Below, piece by piece: positions 18,041 through 26,854 of a stretch of DNA of 64,000 nt (position 1 is its first letter; every line of letters starts with the position of its first letter). The stretch covers positions 163,496 through 227,495 of the forward strand of contig CAYQBN010000002.1 of assembly GCA_964415795.1 (NCBI GenBank), in the 5' to 3' direction. The position numbers and the translations under genes are program-made. The notes under the pieces are model-generated. The model made no database searches and was not told the origin of the DNA. It saw only the letters and a list, made by a program, of their open reading frames with translations. The stretch comes from CALITV01 sp964415795. GTDB taxonomy: Bacteria > UBP6 > UBA1177 > JAKLFG01.

Positions 18041-18871
18041 TCAGCCGTGCACGATGTGATCGAGTATCTTTCTGCCGCGTTCGCGGTTCAGCGAGTTCCA
18101 GATGTCACGCACCTGAAACCCGATTATGTACGAAAGGATGATGTGATCGCCGAACGGCGATTCCTGTCCGACCTCTTCCATCAATTTGAAGCGGATGCGG
18201 TCGAGGTCGTGCTCCAGATCTATCGGTTCCTTGTTGAAAAGGTTGATGATGTCCACCACCTCGGGGAAGATGCTCTTGAGACCGAGGTCGGTAGAGGCAC
18301 GATTCTCGAGGATGACCTGTACGAAATACGGGTCTCCCTTGAGATGCTCCTCGAGATCGAGTCCCTGACGGATGATGCGCTGGGCGGCGAGCACCGTGCG
18401 GATGATCGTCGCGATGCGGCCGTAGTAACGAATGAAGCGGCTCTTGCAGTTCTGGAGATAGGAGAAGTAACCGATGTAGAGGTCCTCCATGTGATCCAGC
18501 CGTTCCTGCGGCGTCTTGTACTGCAGGAAATAATCCACGATGAACTCGGGGAAGTTGGGATCGGGCATGTTGAGGAACGGTTCCTTGAGGAACGCCACGA
18601 TCTCGTCCACCTCGAGGTAGTTCGGCTTGTATATCTCGATGGGGCGTGGCTCCTCAGGCATACGCCCGCTAGCACGCGGGACCTGCGTCCGCAGGACGAG
18701 TTCGATGTTGTAGAGGTCATTCTGGAGAAGGATATCCTTGAGCGGGTCCATGAGCGATTCGAGTTGGGGCCAGTTGTCCTCGAGGAACTGCGCGAGCGTC
18801 CCCGGCAGTTCGCTGTCCCAAGTGAGCTTGGGCAGTGCCGCGACGAGGTAGTGGTTGAACTTCATCGCCAT
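18041..18871 (-). CDS. DUF2764-like V-ATPase operon protein (probable subunit C analogue)
   Basis: 276 residues, RBS GGAG upstream of ATG 18871. It begins MKFNHYLVAALPKLTWDSEL and is rich in aromatic and acidic residues, with a mostly helical C-terminal half. Its place between subunits E and A and its opening sequence match the DUF2764 family found in V-ATPase operons of spirochaetes and Bacteroidetes, where it stands where subunit C would be. The likely role is the connector between rotor and stator. This assignment rests on context and family memory. Confidence 0.65.
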   Translation of the reverse strand: MAMKFNHYLVAALPKLTWDSELPGTLAQFLEDNWPQLESLMDPLKDILLQNDLYNIELVLRTQVPRASGRMPEEPRPIEIYKPNYLEVDEIVAFLKEPFLNMPDPNFPEFIVDYFLQYKTPQERLDHMEDLYIGYFSYLQNCKSRFIRYYGRIATIIRTVLAAQRIIRQGLDLEEHLKGDPYFVQVILENRASTDLGLKSIFPEVVDIINLFNKEPIDLEHDLDRIRFKLMEEVGQESPFGDHIILSYIIGFQVRDIWNSLNRERGRKILDHIVHG

Positions 18872-18883
18872 CGCAAATTTCTC

Positions 18884-19522
18884 CTACTTCGCGAAAAGGT
18901 AAGAGCGCACCTCCGGACGCAAGTAGTCAGCAAGAAGTTCGGCGAGCGCCTCGGCAGTGAACTCGTACGAGAAGCCTTTGTCCACGAACCGCACCGAGAA
19001 ACCGGAAGGCACCCGATCGTCCGAAAGGGTGATGCCCTTTGCCGCCACCGCCGCGATCTCGCCCTTGACAAAGTCGCCAAGACGCTTCTTCAGGTCGTCC
19101 GAAAGGACGATCTCGACTTGACCAACGCTCCCGCCGACGGTAAAACGAACGACCTCGACGAGGACCGCCTTCATGATCTCCGCACTCCCGGTCGCTTCGC
19201 GGACGGGCGCCCCGATAGCGCGCGAGAGCACCTCTTTCTCGAGGGCCAGCTTGAGCGTGTCTATCGCCTGCCGCGCTGCGAGCCGAAGTGAAGATTCGGC
19301 CGTAGAAAGCGTCAGCCGCGCCTTCTCTTCGGCGGCGTGTACGATCTCCTCCGCCTTTTTCTCGGCCTGCGCGATGATGCGCTCCTTTTCGGCGTTCGCC
19401 TCGGCAAGGAGACGATCGCGCTCCTGCTCCGCCGGCGTGAGCACCTGTTCCTTCAGATACTCGCTGATGTGCTGTATCTTGTTCTCGAATGTCGCCGCCT
19501 GTTGTGCAAGGTTGCCGCCCAT
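18884..19522 (-). CDS. atpE: V-type ATP synthase subunit E
   Basis: 212 residues from ATG 19522, chosen for the AAAGGAG nine bases upstream; the frame continues to 19558 without a ribosome-binding site. The N-terminal half is a long charged coiled coil (AEQERDRLLAEANAEKERII, AEKKAEEIVHAAEEKARL) and the C-terminal part a globular head-binding domain. Role: peripheral stator stalk. It is the first gene of the V-ATPase operon and has a good promoter at 19573-19600. Confidence 0.88.
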   Translation of the reverse strand: MGGNLAQQAATFENKIQHISEYLKEQVLTPAEQERDRLLAEANAEKERIIAQAEKKAEEIVHAAEEKARLTLSTAESSLRLAARQAIDTLKLALEKEVLSRAIGAPVREATGSAEIMKAVLVEVVRFTVGGSVGQVEIVLSDDLKKRLGDFVKGEIAAVAAKGITLSDDRVPSGFSVRFVDKGFSYEFTAEALAELLADYLRPEVRSYLFAK

Positions 19523-19572
19523 CGTGTGCTCCTTTCTAAGGTAAGTATCCATGAACATAAAAAATCTGCGGA

Positions 19573-19600
19573 ACTATAGCCCAGTGAGCGGGAAAGTCAA
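19573..19600 (-). promoter_or_regulatory. Promoter of the V-ATPase operon
   Basis: Minus strand TTGACT (19600-19595), 16-base spacer, TATAGT (19578-19573). Transcription would start near 19566, about 45 bases before subunit E, which also supports the ATG 19522 start. Confidence 0.6.
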
Positions 19601-19617
19601 ATTGACGCCCCCTCTGG

Positions 19618-19646
19618 TTGCAATCGCCTCCCTCTTACGCTACAGT
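19618..19646 (+). promoter_or_regulatory. Promoter of the crtI-cruF unit
   Basis: Plus strand TTGCAA (19618-19623), 17-base spacer, TACAGT (19641-19646), start near 19653, about 25 bases ahead of the ATG at 19678. It is divergent from the V-ATPase promoter 18 bases away. Confidence 0.5.
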
Positions 19647-19677
19647 TGTGGCGATCACGACGAAAAAGGAACGGTAT

Positions 19678-21162
19678 ATGGCAACTCAACGAAAGGTCGC
19701 AGTCATCGGCGCTGGGTTCGGGGGCCTCTCGGCGGCGGCTATCCTTGCCCATCGCGACTATGCGGTCGAGGTGTTCGAACAGCAGGCGACCCCGGGCGGA
19801 AAGGCAGGCGACCTGCGGCTCGGCGGATGGCGTTTCGACACCGGGCCATCGCTCTTCACGATGCCGGCGGTCTTCGAGAAATGCTTCTCGCTGGCGGGCG
19901 GCGACCTGAACGCGTCGCTCCGCCACGAGCCCATGGAACTCATCACCCGCTACTTCTGGGAGGATGGCACAATTCTCAATGCATGGCAGGATCCCGACCG
20001 TTTCGCTGCCGAGGTCGAAGCGAAACTTGGCGACCCAGCCGATGCGGTAAAACGATACCTCAGGCGAGCAAGGAAGATATACGATTCCACCGCCGACATC
20101 TTTCTCTACGGTGACCCGTGGGACCCGCTCAACATCTTTCGCTCAGCTGGCTGGCGGGCCCTCGCAGGTCTTCCCTTCATCGCTCCGTTCACGACGATGG
20201 ACCGCTTCCACCGCCGCTATTTCAAGGATGAACGCACCATCCAACTCTTCGACCGCTACGCCACCTACACCGGTTCCGACCCCTACCGCGCACCGGCAAC
20301 GCTCGCGATCATCCCCCATGTCGAATATGCCATCGGCGCTCGGAACATCACGGGAGGCATCTCGGCGCTCGTGCGGGCGATGCACGAACGCGCCGAACAG
20401 AATGGGGCGAAGTTCCGTTTCTCTGCGCCCGTCGAACGGATACTTCGCGACGGGCACCGGGCGACCGGTGTGGTGATACATGGTGAAGAACTCCCCTTCG
20501 ACGCGGTCGTCTCGAACGCCGATGTGACCTACACCTACCTTTCACTTCTCCAGAGCGAATCGGAAATGGCCGACCGCTACCAACGGCTTGAGCCGTCGCT
20601 GTCGGGCATTGTTTTCTACTGGGCGATGCGCGAAACCTTTCCCGAACTTACGGTCAACAACATCTTCTTCTCGAACGACTATCGGACCGAATTCGAGGAG
20701 ATATTTAAACGGCGTCGCTGTGGCTATGACCCGACCATCTATGTCAACATCACTTCCAAGTTCGACCCTGTCGACGCGCCGGAGGGCAGCGAGAACTGGT
20801 TCGTCCTCGTCAACGCCCCCTATGACGATCACCAAGATTGGGAGGTCGAAACGCTTCGTTTGCGTGAAACGGTCATCGCGAAACTCTCGCGCATCATCGG
20901 CCGTGACATCGAACGGGCGATCGCCCATGAAAAGGTTCGCACACCGCGGACATGGCGCGATCTCACCAACACCAACCACGGAGCAATTTACGGCATATCC
21001 TCCAACGACCCTATGGCCGCCTTCCGTCGCCAACCGGTCAGGTGCGCCGAGCACCCGGGCCTCTTCTTCTGCGGCGGGTCGGCCCATCCGGGGGGCGGCA
21101 TGCCGCTCGCGACCCTGTCGGGCATGATGGCGGCAGAGGCGGTCAGTCGGAGGCTGAAATGA
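19678..21162 (+). CDS. CrtI-family carotenoid desaturase/oxidoreductase
   Basis: 494 residues from ATG 19678. The N-terminal FAD-binding Rossmann motif is VAVIGAGFGGLSAAAILA, followed by the CrtI signature GGKAGDLRLGGWRFDTGPS. The C-terminal family signature is FCGGSAHPGGGMPLATLSG. CrtI-type enzymes desaturate phytoene or later carotenoids (CrtD, CrtN); which one cannot be decided. The next gene is cruF, overlapping by four bases, which favours a late, CrtD-like step in an acyclic hydroxylated carotenoid pathway. A second CrtI-type gene lies at 24883-26346. Confidence 0.9.
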   Translation: MATQRKVAVIGAGFGGLSAAAILAHRDYAVEVFEQQATPGGKAGDLRLGGWRFDTGPSLFTMPAVFEKCFSLAGGDLNASLRHEPMELITRYFWEDGTILNAWQDPDRFAAEVEAKLGDPADAVKRYLRRARKIYDSTADIFLYGDPWDPLNIFRSAGWRALAGLPFIAPFTTMDRFHRRYFKDERTIQLFDRYATYTGSDPYRAPATLAIIPHVEYAIGARNITGGISALVRAMHERAEQNGAKFRFSAPVERILRDGHRATGVVIHGEELPFDAVVSNADVTYTYLSLLQSESEMADRYQRLEPSLSGIVFYWAMRETFPELTVNNIFFSNDYRTEFEEIFKRRRCGYDPTIYVNITSKFDPVDAPEGSENWFVLVNAPYDDHQDWEVETLRLRETVIAKLSRIIGRDIERAIAHEKVRTPRTWRDLTNTNHGAIYGISSNDPMAAFRRQPVRCAEHPGLFFCGGSAHPGGGMPLATLSGMMAAEAVSRRLK

Positions 21163-21779
21163 GAAAGCATATCCTCCTCATTGTGCTCACGACCTTCTAC
21201 CTTTTCGGCATCGCCGGACATCTCTGGAACAAAACGCTCCCCTTCGTTCTTTCGATGACACCGCTCGTCCTCCTTGCCTTCGCCCTCATCATCCTCGTTC
21301 CGACGGTGCGCGACGACAGAAAGATGCTCCTCTGGTTCCCCCTCACCTACGCCGTCACCTTCGCGCTGGAGGCAGTAGGGGTCGCAACTGGCCTCGTCTT
21401 CGGACCCTATCACTACGGCACGACGCTCGGCCCGAAACTGCTTGGGGTACCGCTCATCATCGGAGCGAACTGGGTCATCGTCGTGCTCGGCGCGCTCAGG
21501 CTGTCGGAGCGGCTGACCGTGCGGCCGATCACCTCGGCGCTCATCGCCGCGGCGCTCGCCACCGGGTTCGACTGGGTGCTGGAGCCGGTCGCCATACGGC
21601 TCGACTACTGGACATGGCACACGACGGACATACCGCTCCAGAACTACGCGGCGTGGTTCATCACCGCCGCCATCGCCGCTTACATCTACCGAATCCTTAA
21701 GATAAGGACGAAAACCATCCTCCCGGCATGGTATTTCATCGTTCAGGCAGTGTTCTTCGCGGTGTTGCGGTATGCTTAG
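21159..21779 (+). CDS. cruF: CruF-like carotenoid 1,2-hydratase (DUF422)
   Basis: 206 residues; ATG 21159 overlaps the crtI stop (ATGA). It has seven or so membrane helices and conserved motifs of the CruF/bacterioruberin hydratase family: GPYHYGTTLGPKLLGVPLIIG and DWVLEPVAIRLDYWTWHT. Role: hydration of the terminal double bond of psi-end carotenoids in the inner membrane, often before glycosylation. The gene ends convergent to and overlapping by four bases the ABC ATPase gene on the other strand. Confidence 0.85.
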   Translation: MRKHILLIVLTTFYLFGIAGHLWNKTLPFVLSMTPLVLLAFALIILVPTVRDDRKMLLWFPLTYAVTFALEAVGVATGLVFGPYHYGTTLGPKLLGVPLIIGANWVIVVLGALRLSERLTVRPITSALIAAALATGFDWVLEPVAIRLDYWTWHTTDIPLQNYAAWFITAAIAAYIYRILKIRTKTILPAWYFIVQAVFFAVLRYA

Positions 21780-22447
21780 GCGAGCCGCCCGTCCCTGATC
21801 TCGACGATGCGATCGCACCGTTTGGCGATGTCGGCGGCGTGGGTGACGATGCAGAAGGCGGTGCCATCGCTTTTGTTGAGTTCGCGCATGAGAGCGAAGA
21901 CCTCAGCAGAACTCACGCTGTCGAGGTTGCCGGTCGGCTCGTCGGCGAGGATGACCGCCGGTTTCATGGCGAGCGCCCGGGCGATAGCGGCGCGCTGGCG
22001 CTGACCGCCCGAAACCTCGTCGGGCTTGTAGGTGAGCCGTTCGCCGAGCCCCACCCGCCGCAATAGTTCGGCCGCCGTCTCGCGCATCCCCGGCAGTTCG
22101 CGCCCCTTGTCGGCCATGAGCGGCATCATGACATTCTCGACGAGCGTGAGCGCCGGGATGAGGTGGTGAAACTGGAACACGAAGCCGAGCGTCCGGCCGC
22201 GGAGCGTCGTTATCGCCTCATCATCCATCGTGGCCGTGTCGATCCCGTTCACGAGCAACGTACCGGTGGTAGGACGGTCGAGAAGGCCCATGATGTTGAG
22301 GAGCGTCGTCTTGCCCGACCCCGATTGACCGGTGATCGCAAGGAAGTCACCGGGCGATATCGTTAGATCGATCCCGTGGAGCACCTCGGTCTTGATGCGA
22401 GTGCCGTAGGTCTTCGTGATGCCGCGCAGTTCGAGGATCGGTCTCAT
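21776..22447 (-). CDS. ABC transporter ATP-binding protein (LolD/MacB type)
   Basis: 223 residues. It has all ABC motifs: Walker A GQSGSGKTT, Q-loop FQFHHLIPALT, signature VSGGQRQR, Walker B VILADEPTGNLD and a switch His (IVTHAAD). The FQFHHLIP and NLDSVSS features are those of the LolD/MacB subfamily, which powers mechanotransmission rather than membrane-crossing import. It overlaps the permease stop by one base (TGATG) and belongs to an operon with an adaptor, a CrtI-type desaturase and a DUF2141 protein. Confidence 0.92.
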   Translation of the reverse strand: MRPILELRGITKTYGTRIKTEVLHGIDLTISPGDFLAITGQSGSGKTTLLNIMGLLDRPTTGTLLVNGIDTATMDDEAITTLRGRTLGFVFQFHHLIPALTLVENVMMPLMADKGRELPGMRETAAELLRRVGLGERLTYKPDEVSGGQRQRAAIARALAMKPAVILADEPTGNLDSVSSAEVFALMRELNKSDGTAFCIVTHAADIAKRCDRIVEIRDGRLA

Positions 22448-23658
22448 CAGTGCACCACCTCCGCCGGATTGACGCGGGAGGCCTGCCGTGCCGGCGCGGC
22501 CGCCGCGATAATGCCGACCACCGTCATGATGAGGATGAAGACGAGGTAATCGGTCAGTTCGTAACTGATGGGGAACCGCGGCGTCCCGTCGGGGTTACGG
22601 GCGCTGTTCCGGAAAAGGATGGCGAGCCCGGTGCCCACGCCGCACCCGAGAAGCGACCCGATGAGACCAACGAATGCCCCCTGCCACAAGAAGACCCGGG
22701 TCACAAGCGCCCGTTTGGCACCGAAGGCGCGCAGGATGCCGATCTCGCCGCGCTTCTGGACCACCGAAACGACGAGCACGCTCGCAATGCCGAGCGCTAC
22801 CGCGACCATGACGAAGAACTGTATGAGAAAACTCGAACTCGACTGCGAGCGGAGCGCAATGAGCAGCTGTTCGTTCTGCTCCATCCACGAGATTGTCTCT
22901 ATCCCGAGGTCGCGTTCAAGACGGCGCGCGATAGGTTCCGCCTCGAAGATCTGTTCCACCCGGACATCCATCTGCGTCACCTCGCCCGGCACGCCGACAA
23001 GCGTCTGCCCCTGCCGAAGCGTCACGAAGACCTGACTCTCGTTCACCGCACGGTTACCGAGGTCGAACAGACCGCTGATCGTGAAGTTGAAGGCCGTCCC
23101 CGCCGCTTGGACCGTGAGCCGGTCGCCGACCGTGACGCCGAGATCGTCGGCCAGTTCCTTGCCGACGAGGATATCGTTTCCCGAAAGGCGGTACTCGCCG
23201 GCGACGATCTCGTCGCGTATTGGGATGATGCGGGCGAAGCTCTCCAGTTCAATGCCGCTGACCACCACCGGACGCGTCACATCGCCGCGCTTAAGGAGGG
23301 CCGCTCCCGTCACGCGCGCCGTCACCGCCACGATGCCGGGATACCGCGCGACCGCTTCGAGACGACGCGGCCAATCGGCGATGGTCTGCGGACGGTCGAA
23401 GCCCCGTTCGATACGCGACGCCACGGCGGTCGCGGCATCGCCGTCGGCAAGCGGCCGCGGCTTTTCGCGATAGGCGGTCAACAGGATATGCGCCTGGCTA
23501 CCAAGCGTCCGTTCGATGAGCGAACGCTGAAGTCCCGAGATGAGGCCATAGAGAAAGACCATCACGGCGACACCGACCACGCAGGCGCTCATGATGAAGA
23601 GCGTCTGCCGCTTCTCGTCAAGGAGATATTTGATCGCGAGAAAGAGTGAGAACGGCAC
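22447..23658 (-). CDS. ABC transporter permease (LolC/E, MacB-like)
   Basis: 403 residues from GTG 23658, six bases after GGGGAGG; the frame extends to 23835 only through the neighbour. One N-terminal membrane helix (QTLFIMSACVVGVAVMVFLY) is followed by a large periplasmic MacB-type domain (about 45-270) and three C-terminal helices of the FtsX family, with QKRGEIGILRAFGAKRALV as the diagnostic loop. Role: substrate extraction or extrusion across the periplasm with the ATPase at 21776-22447 and the adaptor at 23658-24860. Confidence 0.88.
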   Translation of the reverse strand: MPFSLFLAIKYLLDEKRQTLFIMSACVVGVAVMVFLYGLISGLQRSLIERTLGSQAHILLTAYREKPRPLADGDAATAVASRIERGFDRPQTIADWPRRLEAVARYPGIVAVTARVTGAALLKRGDVTRPVVVSGIELESFARIIPIRDEIVAGEYRLSGNDILVGKELADDLGVTVGDRLTVQAAGTAFNFTISGLFDLGNRAVNESQVFVTLRQGQTLVGVPGEVTQMDVRVEQIFEAEPIARRLERDLGIETISWMEQNEQLLIALRSQSSSSFLIQFFVMVAVALGIASVLVVSVVQKRGEIGILRAFGAKRALVTRVFLWQGAFVGLIGSLLGCGVGTGLAILFRNSARNPDGTPRFPISYELTDYLVFILIMTVVGIIAAAAPARQASRVNPAEVVH

Positions 23659-24860
23659 TAACACCCTCCCCGTTCGGCGCTGCGCGCCTTCATCCCATCG
23701 TGCGGAGGCCGCTTTTCGTCGGGAAGCACCACCAACTCGCCCGGCGCGAGCCCTTCGACGACCCGCACCTTCGCCCCCTCCACCCCTTCGGTAAGCACCG
23801 GCCGCTTCAGCACCTGTCCTTCCGCGAACACCCATACGAACCGTTCAGCACCCTCCCCCATCACAGCACTTGCCGGGACAAGAAGCGAGGAAGCGATCCG
23901 GGCGACATCGAGATCTATCGAGACGGTCATGTCGGCCCGGAGGTACTCCGGCTTTTCTTTGGGAGCCAACTTGATGCGCACTGTGCCGCGCTGAGGATCG
24001 ACGGCACGCGCTATCTGCGTCACTGTCGCCTCGAAACGCCGGTCAGGGAACGCCTCGGCAGAAACGACCGCCGGTTGTCCCTCATAGACAAGCCCCAAGT
24101 TACGCTCTTCGATGTCGGCAATCAGGTGACACTTTTGCGCGGAGGCAATGGTCATGAGCATCTGCCCCGGCTGGACCACGGCCCCCGGATCAATGCTCCG
24201 CGACAGCACCGTCGCCTCGAACGGCGCCGTGAGTCGCGCCTCGGCAAGCCGCTGGGCCGCAAGGTCGCGATTGGCGAGCGCCTGATCGAGCGCCGCACGG
24301 GCGAGGTTGAAATCGTTGCCTCCCTTTGCGATGCTCTGCGCCCGCGTCTCGGCGATGGCATACTGCGTTTGAGCCGTCTTGAGCGCCAGTTCCGAACGCT
24401 GGAAATCTCCCGCCGAGAGCGCCTGCTTCTCGAACAGTTGCTTGTCGCGTTCGTAGTTTTTCTGGGCATCGGCCAGTTTGTTGCGCGCATCGACGAGCGC
24501 CTCGGCGACGATCCGTGCCTCGGTGCCGGCGATCTGTTCGAACTTCGCCCGTGCCTGGGCGACTGCCGCCTCGGCGACCTTGAGGTTCGCCTTGAGTTCA
24601 CGGTCATCAAGCGCGACGAGCAGGGTGCCTGCCGGCGCGGTATCGTTCTCTTTCACCGCCACCTCACGGACCCGGCCCGGAATCGTCGAGGCGACCGTCA
24701 CCACCGCATCGGGTACGACGCGCCCCATGACGACGAGCCGTCGGTTGAGGTCGCGCGACTCGACGCGGCAGACCGGCACGACTGGCGGCCGCAGAAAAAA
24801 GAACCAGCCGGCAAGCACACCGACGACAATCACTCCGAGAAGAAAAAGTATCCGGCGCAT
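23658..24860 (-). CDS. HlyD-family periplasmic adaptor (membrane fusion protein)
   Basis: 400 residues, RBS AGGAGG. It has an N-terminal membrane anchor (ILFLLGVIVVGVLAGWFFF), a lipoyl half-motif (VREVAVKENDTAPAGTLLVAL), a long alpha-helical hairpin (about 85-200) and a second lipoyl half and beta-barrel (TAPFEATVLSRSIDPGAVVQPG). Role: links the inner-membrane ABC permease to an outer-membrane partner. Its TAG overlaps the permease GTG by one base. Its substrate is unknown; the flanking carotenoid genes suggest a lipid or pigment. Confidence 0.9.
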   Translation of the reverse strand: MRRILFLLGVIVVGVLAGWFFFLRPPVVPVCRVESRDLNRRLVVMGRVVPDAVVTVASTIPGRVREVAVKENDTAPAGTLLVALDDRELKANLKVAEAAVAQARAKFEQIAGTEARIVAEALVDARNKLADAQKNYERDKQLFEKQALSAGDFQRSELALKTAQTQYAIAETRAQSIAKGGNDFNLARAALDQALANRDLAAQRLAEARLTAPFEATVLSRSIDPGAVVQPGQMLMTIASAQKCHLIADIEERNLGLVYEGQPAVVSAEAFPDRRFEATVTQIARAVDPQRGTVRIKLAPKEKPEYLRADMTVSIDLDVARIASSLLVPASAVMGEGAERFVWVFAEGQVLKRPVLTEGVEGAKVRVVEGLAPGELVVLPDEKRPPHDGMKARSAERGGC

Positions 24861-24882
24861 GATGCCTCCTAGGAGAATGTGT

Positions 24883-26346
24883 TCACGAGTTCCCTATCGC
24901 CCGCGCGGCGAGCTCGGCGGCGATGAAAACCATGGGGACTCCGACACCGGGATGGGTGTAGTGCCCCGCGTAGAAGAGGTTCCTTGCCTTCTTGCTCCGC
25001 CGCGGCGGACGGAATACCGCCGTCTGGTCGAAGGTGTGCGAGAGCCCGAGCGCGGTGCCGTTGCGTGCATGGTAGTCGGCAGCGAAGTCGCGCCCCGAGA
25101 AGATGCGCCTCACGGCGATGTGGCCCCGAACGCTCTCGCCAGCGATCGCTTCGAGCCGGTCGAGAACCTTCTCGGCATACGCCTCGCGTGCCGAGTCGCT
25201 GTCGTCGAGGTTGCACGCGATCGGCACGAGCACGAAGACATTCTCGCACCCCGCCGGCGCAACATCGGACTGCGTCTTCGAGGTGACCGATACATAGAAC
25301 GAGGGGTTGTCAGGCCACGCCGGCGCATCGAATATCTGGGCGAAATGACGGTCCCAGTCACGGTCGAAATAGAGCGTATGGTGGGCGAGTCTCGCCAGCC
25401 GCTTCTTTACGCCGAGATACATGATGAACATCGAAGGGGCATAGATCCGCTTGCGCCAGTAGCCCTCGTCGAGCGAACGCGCCGCCGGGTCAAGGAGCGT
25501 CGTCTCGGCGTGCGCATAGTCGGCGTTCACGAGCACCACATCGGCACGATAGGTCCCCTTTTCGGTCTCCACGGTAACCACCTGCTTCTTTTCTACCGCG
25601 ATATGGCGCACCTCTTCGCCGAGCCGGATCTCGACACCATACTCTTTGCAGAGTCTCAAAAGCGCCTCGACGAGTCCCCACATGCCGTTGCGCGGGAAGA
25701 AGACGCCGAGGTTGAGGTCGAGGTGAGACATCATCGCATAGAGCGCCGGCGCATTGTGCGGGCTGTTCCCAAGGAACACCATCGCATACTCGAGTATCTT
25801 CTTGGCGCGGTGGTCGGTGAAGTATCTCGACACAAGCGAATCGAGACTCTCGAAGACCGACAATTTGGCGCCCTTGAAGATGAGCGTTGGATTGAGGAAG
25901 TCGAATACCGAATCATAGTCGCGGTAGAGAAACTCCCCAACCGCCGTTTCGTACTTGATGCGTGCATTCTCGAGATAGCGGGAAAGCTTCTCGGCACCGC
26001 CTTTCTCGAACGATTCGAAGGTCGCCTTCGTTCGTTCGAGGTCGGGGGTGATGTCCACGAACTCGTCGGACGAGAAGAAGACGCGGTAGTACGGATCGAG
26101 CCGCACGAGCGGCAGATACTCTTCGCGCTTCTTGCCGAGGAGCGCAAAGAAGCGGTCGAACGCCTCCGGCATGAGATACCACGATGGTCCCATGTCGAAG
26201 CGGTAACCGTCAACCTCCCAGAGCCGCGCGCGCCCTCCCGGCATCGTGTTCTTTTCGAGCACAGTGACCGTATAACCCCGGTGCGCAAGGAGCGCCGCAG
26301 CAGCGAGCCCCCCAAAGCCGGCACCGACGACGACGACTTTTTTCAT
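24883..26346 (-). CDS. Second CrtI-family carotenoid desaturase
   Basis: 487 residues, RBS GAGGG. The FAD motif VVVVGAGFGGLAAAALLAH is followed by PGGRARLWEVDGYRFDMGPSW, and the C-terminal family signature is NLFYAGHYTHPGVGVPMVFI. The WYLMPEAF stretch is as in CrtI/CrtN phytoene desaturases, so this copy may perform the early desaturation. No phytoene synthase (crtB) is visible in the window. It sits between a DUF2141 gene and the ABC exporter genes in one operon. Confidence 0.9.
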   Translation of the reverse strand: MKKVVVVGAGFGGLAAAALLAHRGYTVTVLEKNTMPGGRARLWEVDGYRFDMGPSWYLMPEAFDRFFALLGKKREEYLPLVRLDPYYRVFFSSDEFVDITPDLERTKATFESFEKGGAEKLSRYLENARIKYETAVGEFLYRDYDSVFDFLNPTLIFKGAKLSVFESLDSLVSRYFTDHRAKKILEYAMVFLGNSPHNAPALYAMMSHLDLNLGVFFPRNGMWGLVEALLRLCKEYGVEIRLGEEVRHIAVEKKQVVTVETEKGTYRADVVLVNADYAHAETTLLDPAARSLDEGYWRKRIYAPSMFIMYLGVKKRLARLAHHTLYFDRDWDRHFAQIFDAPAWPDNPSFYVSVTSKTQSDVAPAGCENVFVLVPIACNLDDSDSAREAYAEKVLDRLEAIAGESVRGHIAVRRIFSGRDFAADYHARNGTALGLSHTFDQTAVFRPPRRSKKARNLFYAGHYTHPGVGVPMVFIAAELAARAIGNS

Positions 26347-26355
26347 GGCAACCCT

Positions 26356-26781
26356 CTAGTAGCGTATCGCGATCGTGACGGTGAGCGCCTTCCCATCAAA
26401 CGAGAATCGCCCATCCTTGAACGAAGGGGGCCCGAACGAACTCTTCGGGTTGTTCGAGACGCCGACCCCTTCCTTAGGGATGCCGAGAAAATTGGTGTCG
26501 GCCTTCCCGTTGCCGTTCTCGTCATGAAGCACCGCAACAGCATAGGTTCCCGCCGGCACCTGCTCAAAGACCACCGACATGCTCGAAGCGGTGACTTTCA
26601 CCGTCTTCCACGCGAAGGCCTTCTGGTAGGCGCCGGGAAATCCGTCGTCCTTATTGAAGAGCGAGACCCGCAGGTCACCCATCACTTTGAGCCCCGTCAC
26701 TGTCACGGTGAGCGTCCCCTTCTCCTGTGCTAATCCCGTAAGCGACAGCATGAACATCGCTACCACAAAAAAGTACCGCAT
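26356..26781 (-). CDS. DUF2141 domain secreted protein
   Basis: 141 residues from ATG 26781 (RBS GAGGGG five bases upstream; the frame runs on to 26817). Signal peptide MRYFFVVAMFMLSLTGLAQE, then an immunoglobulin-like fold with GDLRVSLFNKDDGFP, GTYAVAVLHDENGNGKADTN and FLGIPKEGVGVSNN, the DUF2141 hallmarks. Such proteins are often found beside carotenoid genes, as here. The function is not established; periplasmic pigment or lipid binding is a guess. It is the first gene of the DUF2141-crtI-adaptor-permease-ATPase unit. Confidence 0.85.
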   Translation of the reverse strand: MRYFFVVAMFMLSLTGLAQEKGTLTVTVTGLKVMGDLRVSLFNKDDGFPGAYQKAFAWKTVKVTASSMSVVFEQVPAGTYAVAVLHDENGNGKADTNFLGIPKEGVGVSNNPKSSFGPPSFKDGRFSFDGKALTVTIAIRY

Positions 26782-26854
26782 TACACCCCTCATCATAATA
26801 GTAAGATACCGTTCCACTTATATCGAAAACAAGTAGAACGGCAAGGAAAGTTGC

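Noticed and set aside
24478..26733. 751-residue plus-strand open frame opposite crtI and DUF2141
   Set aside because: Antisense shadow; the minus strand encodes CrtI and DUF2141 with intact signatures, RBSs and tight coupling.
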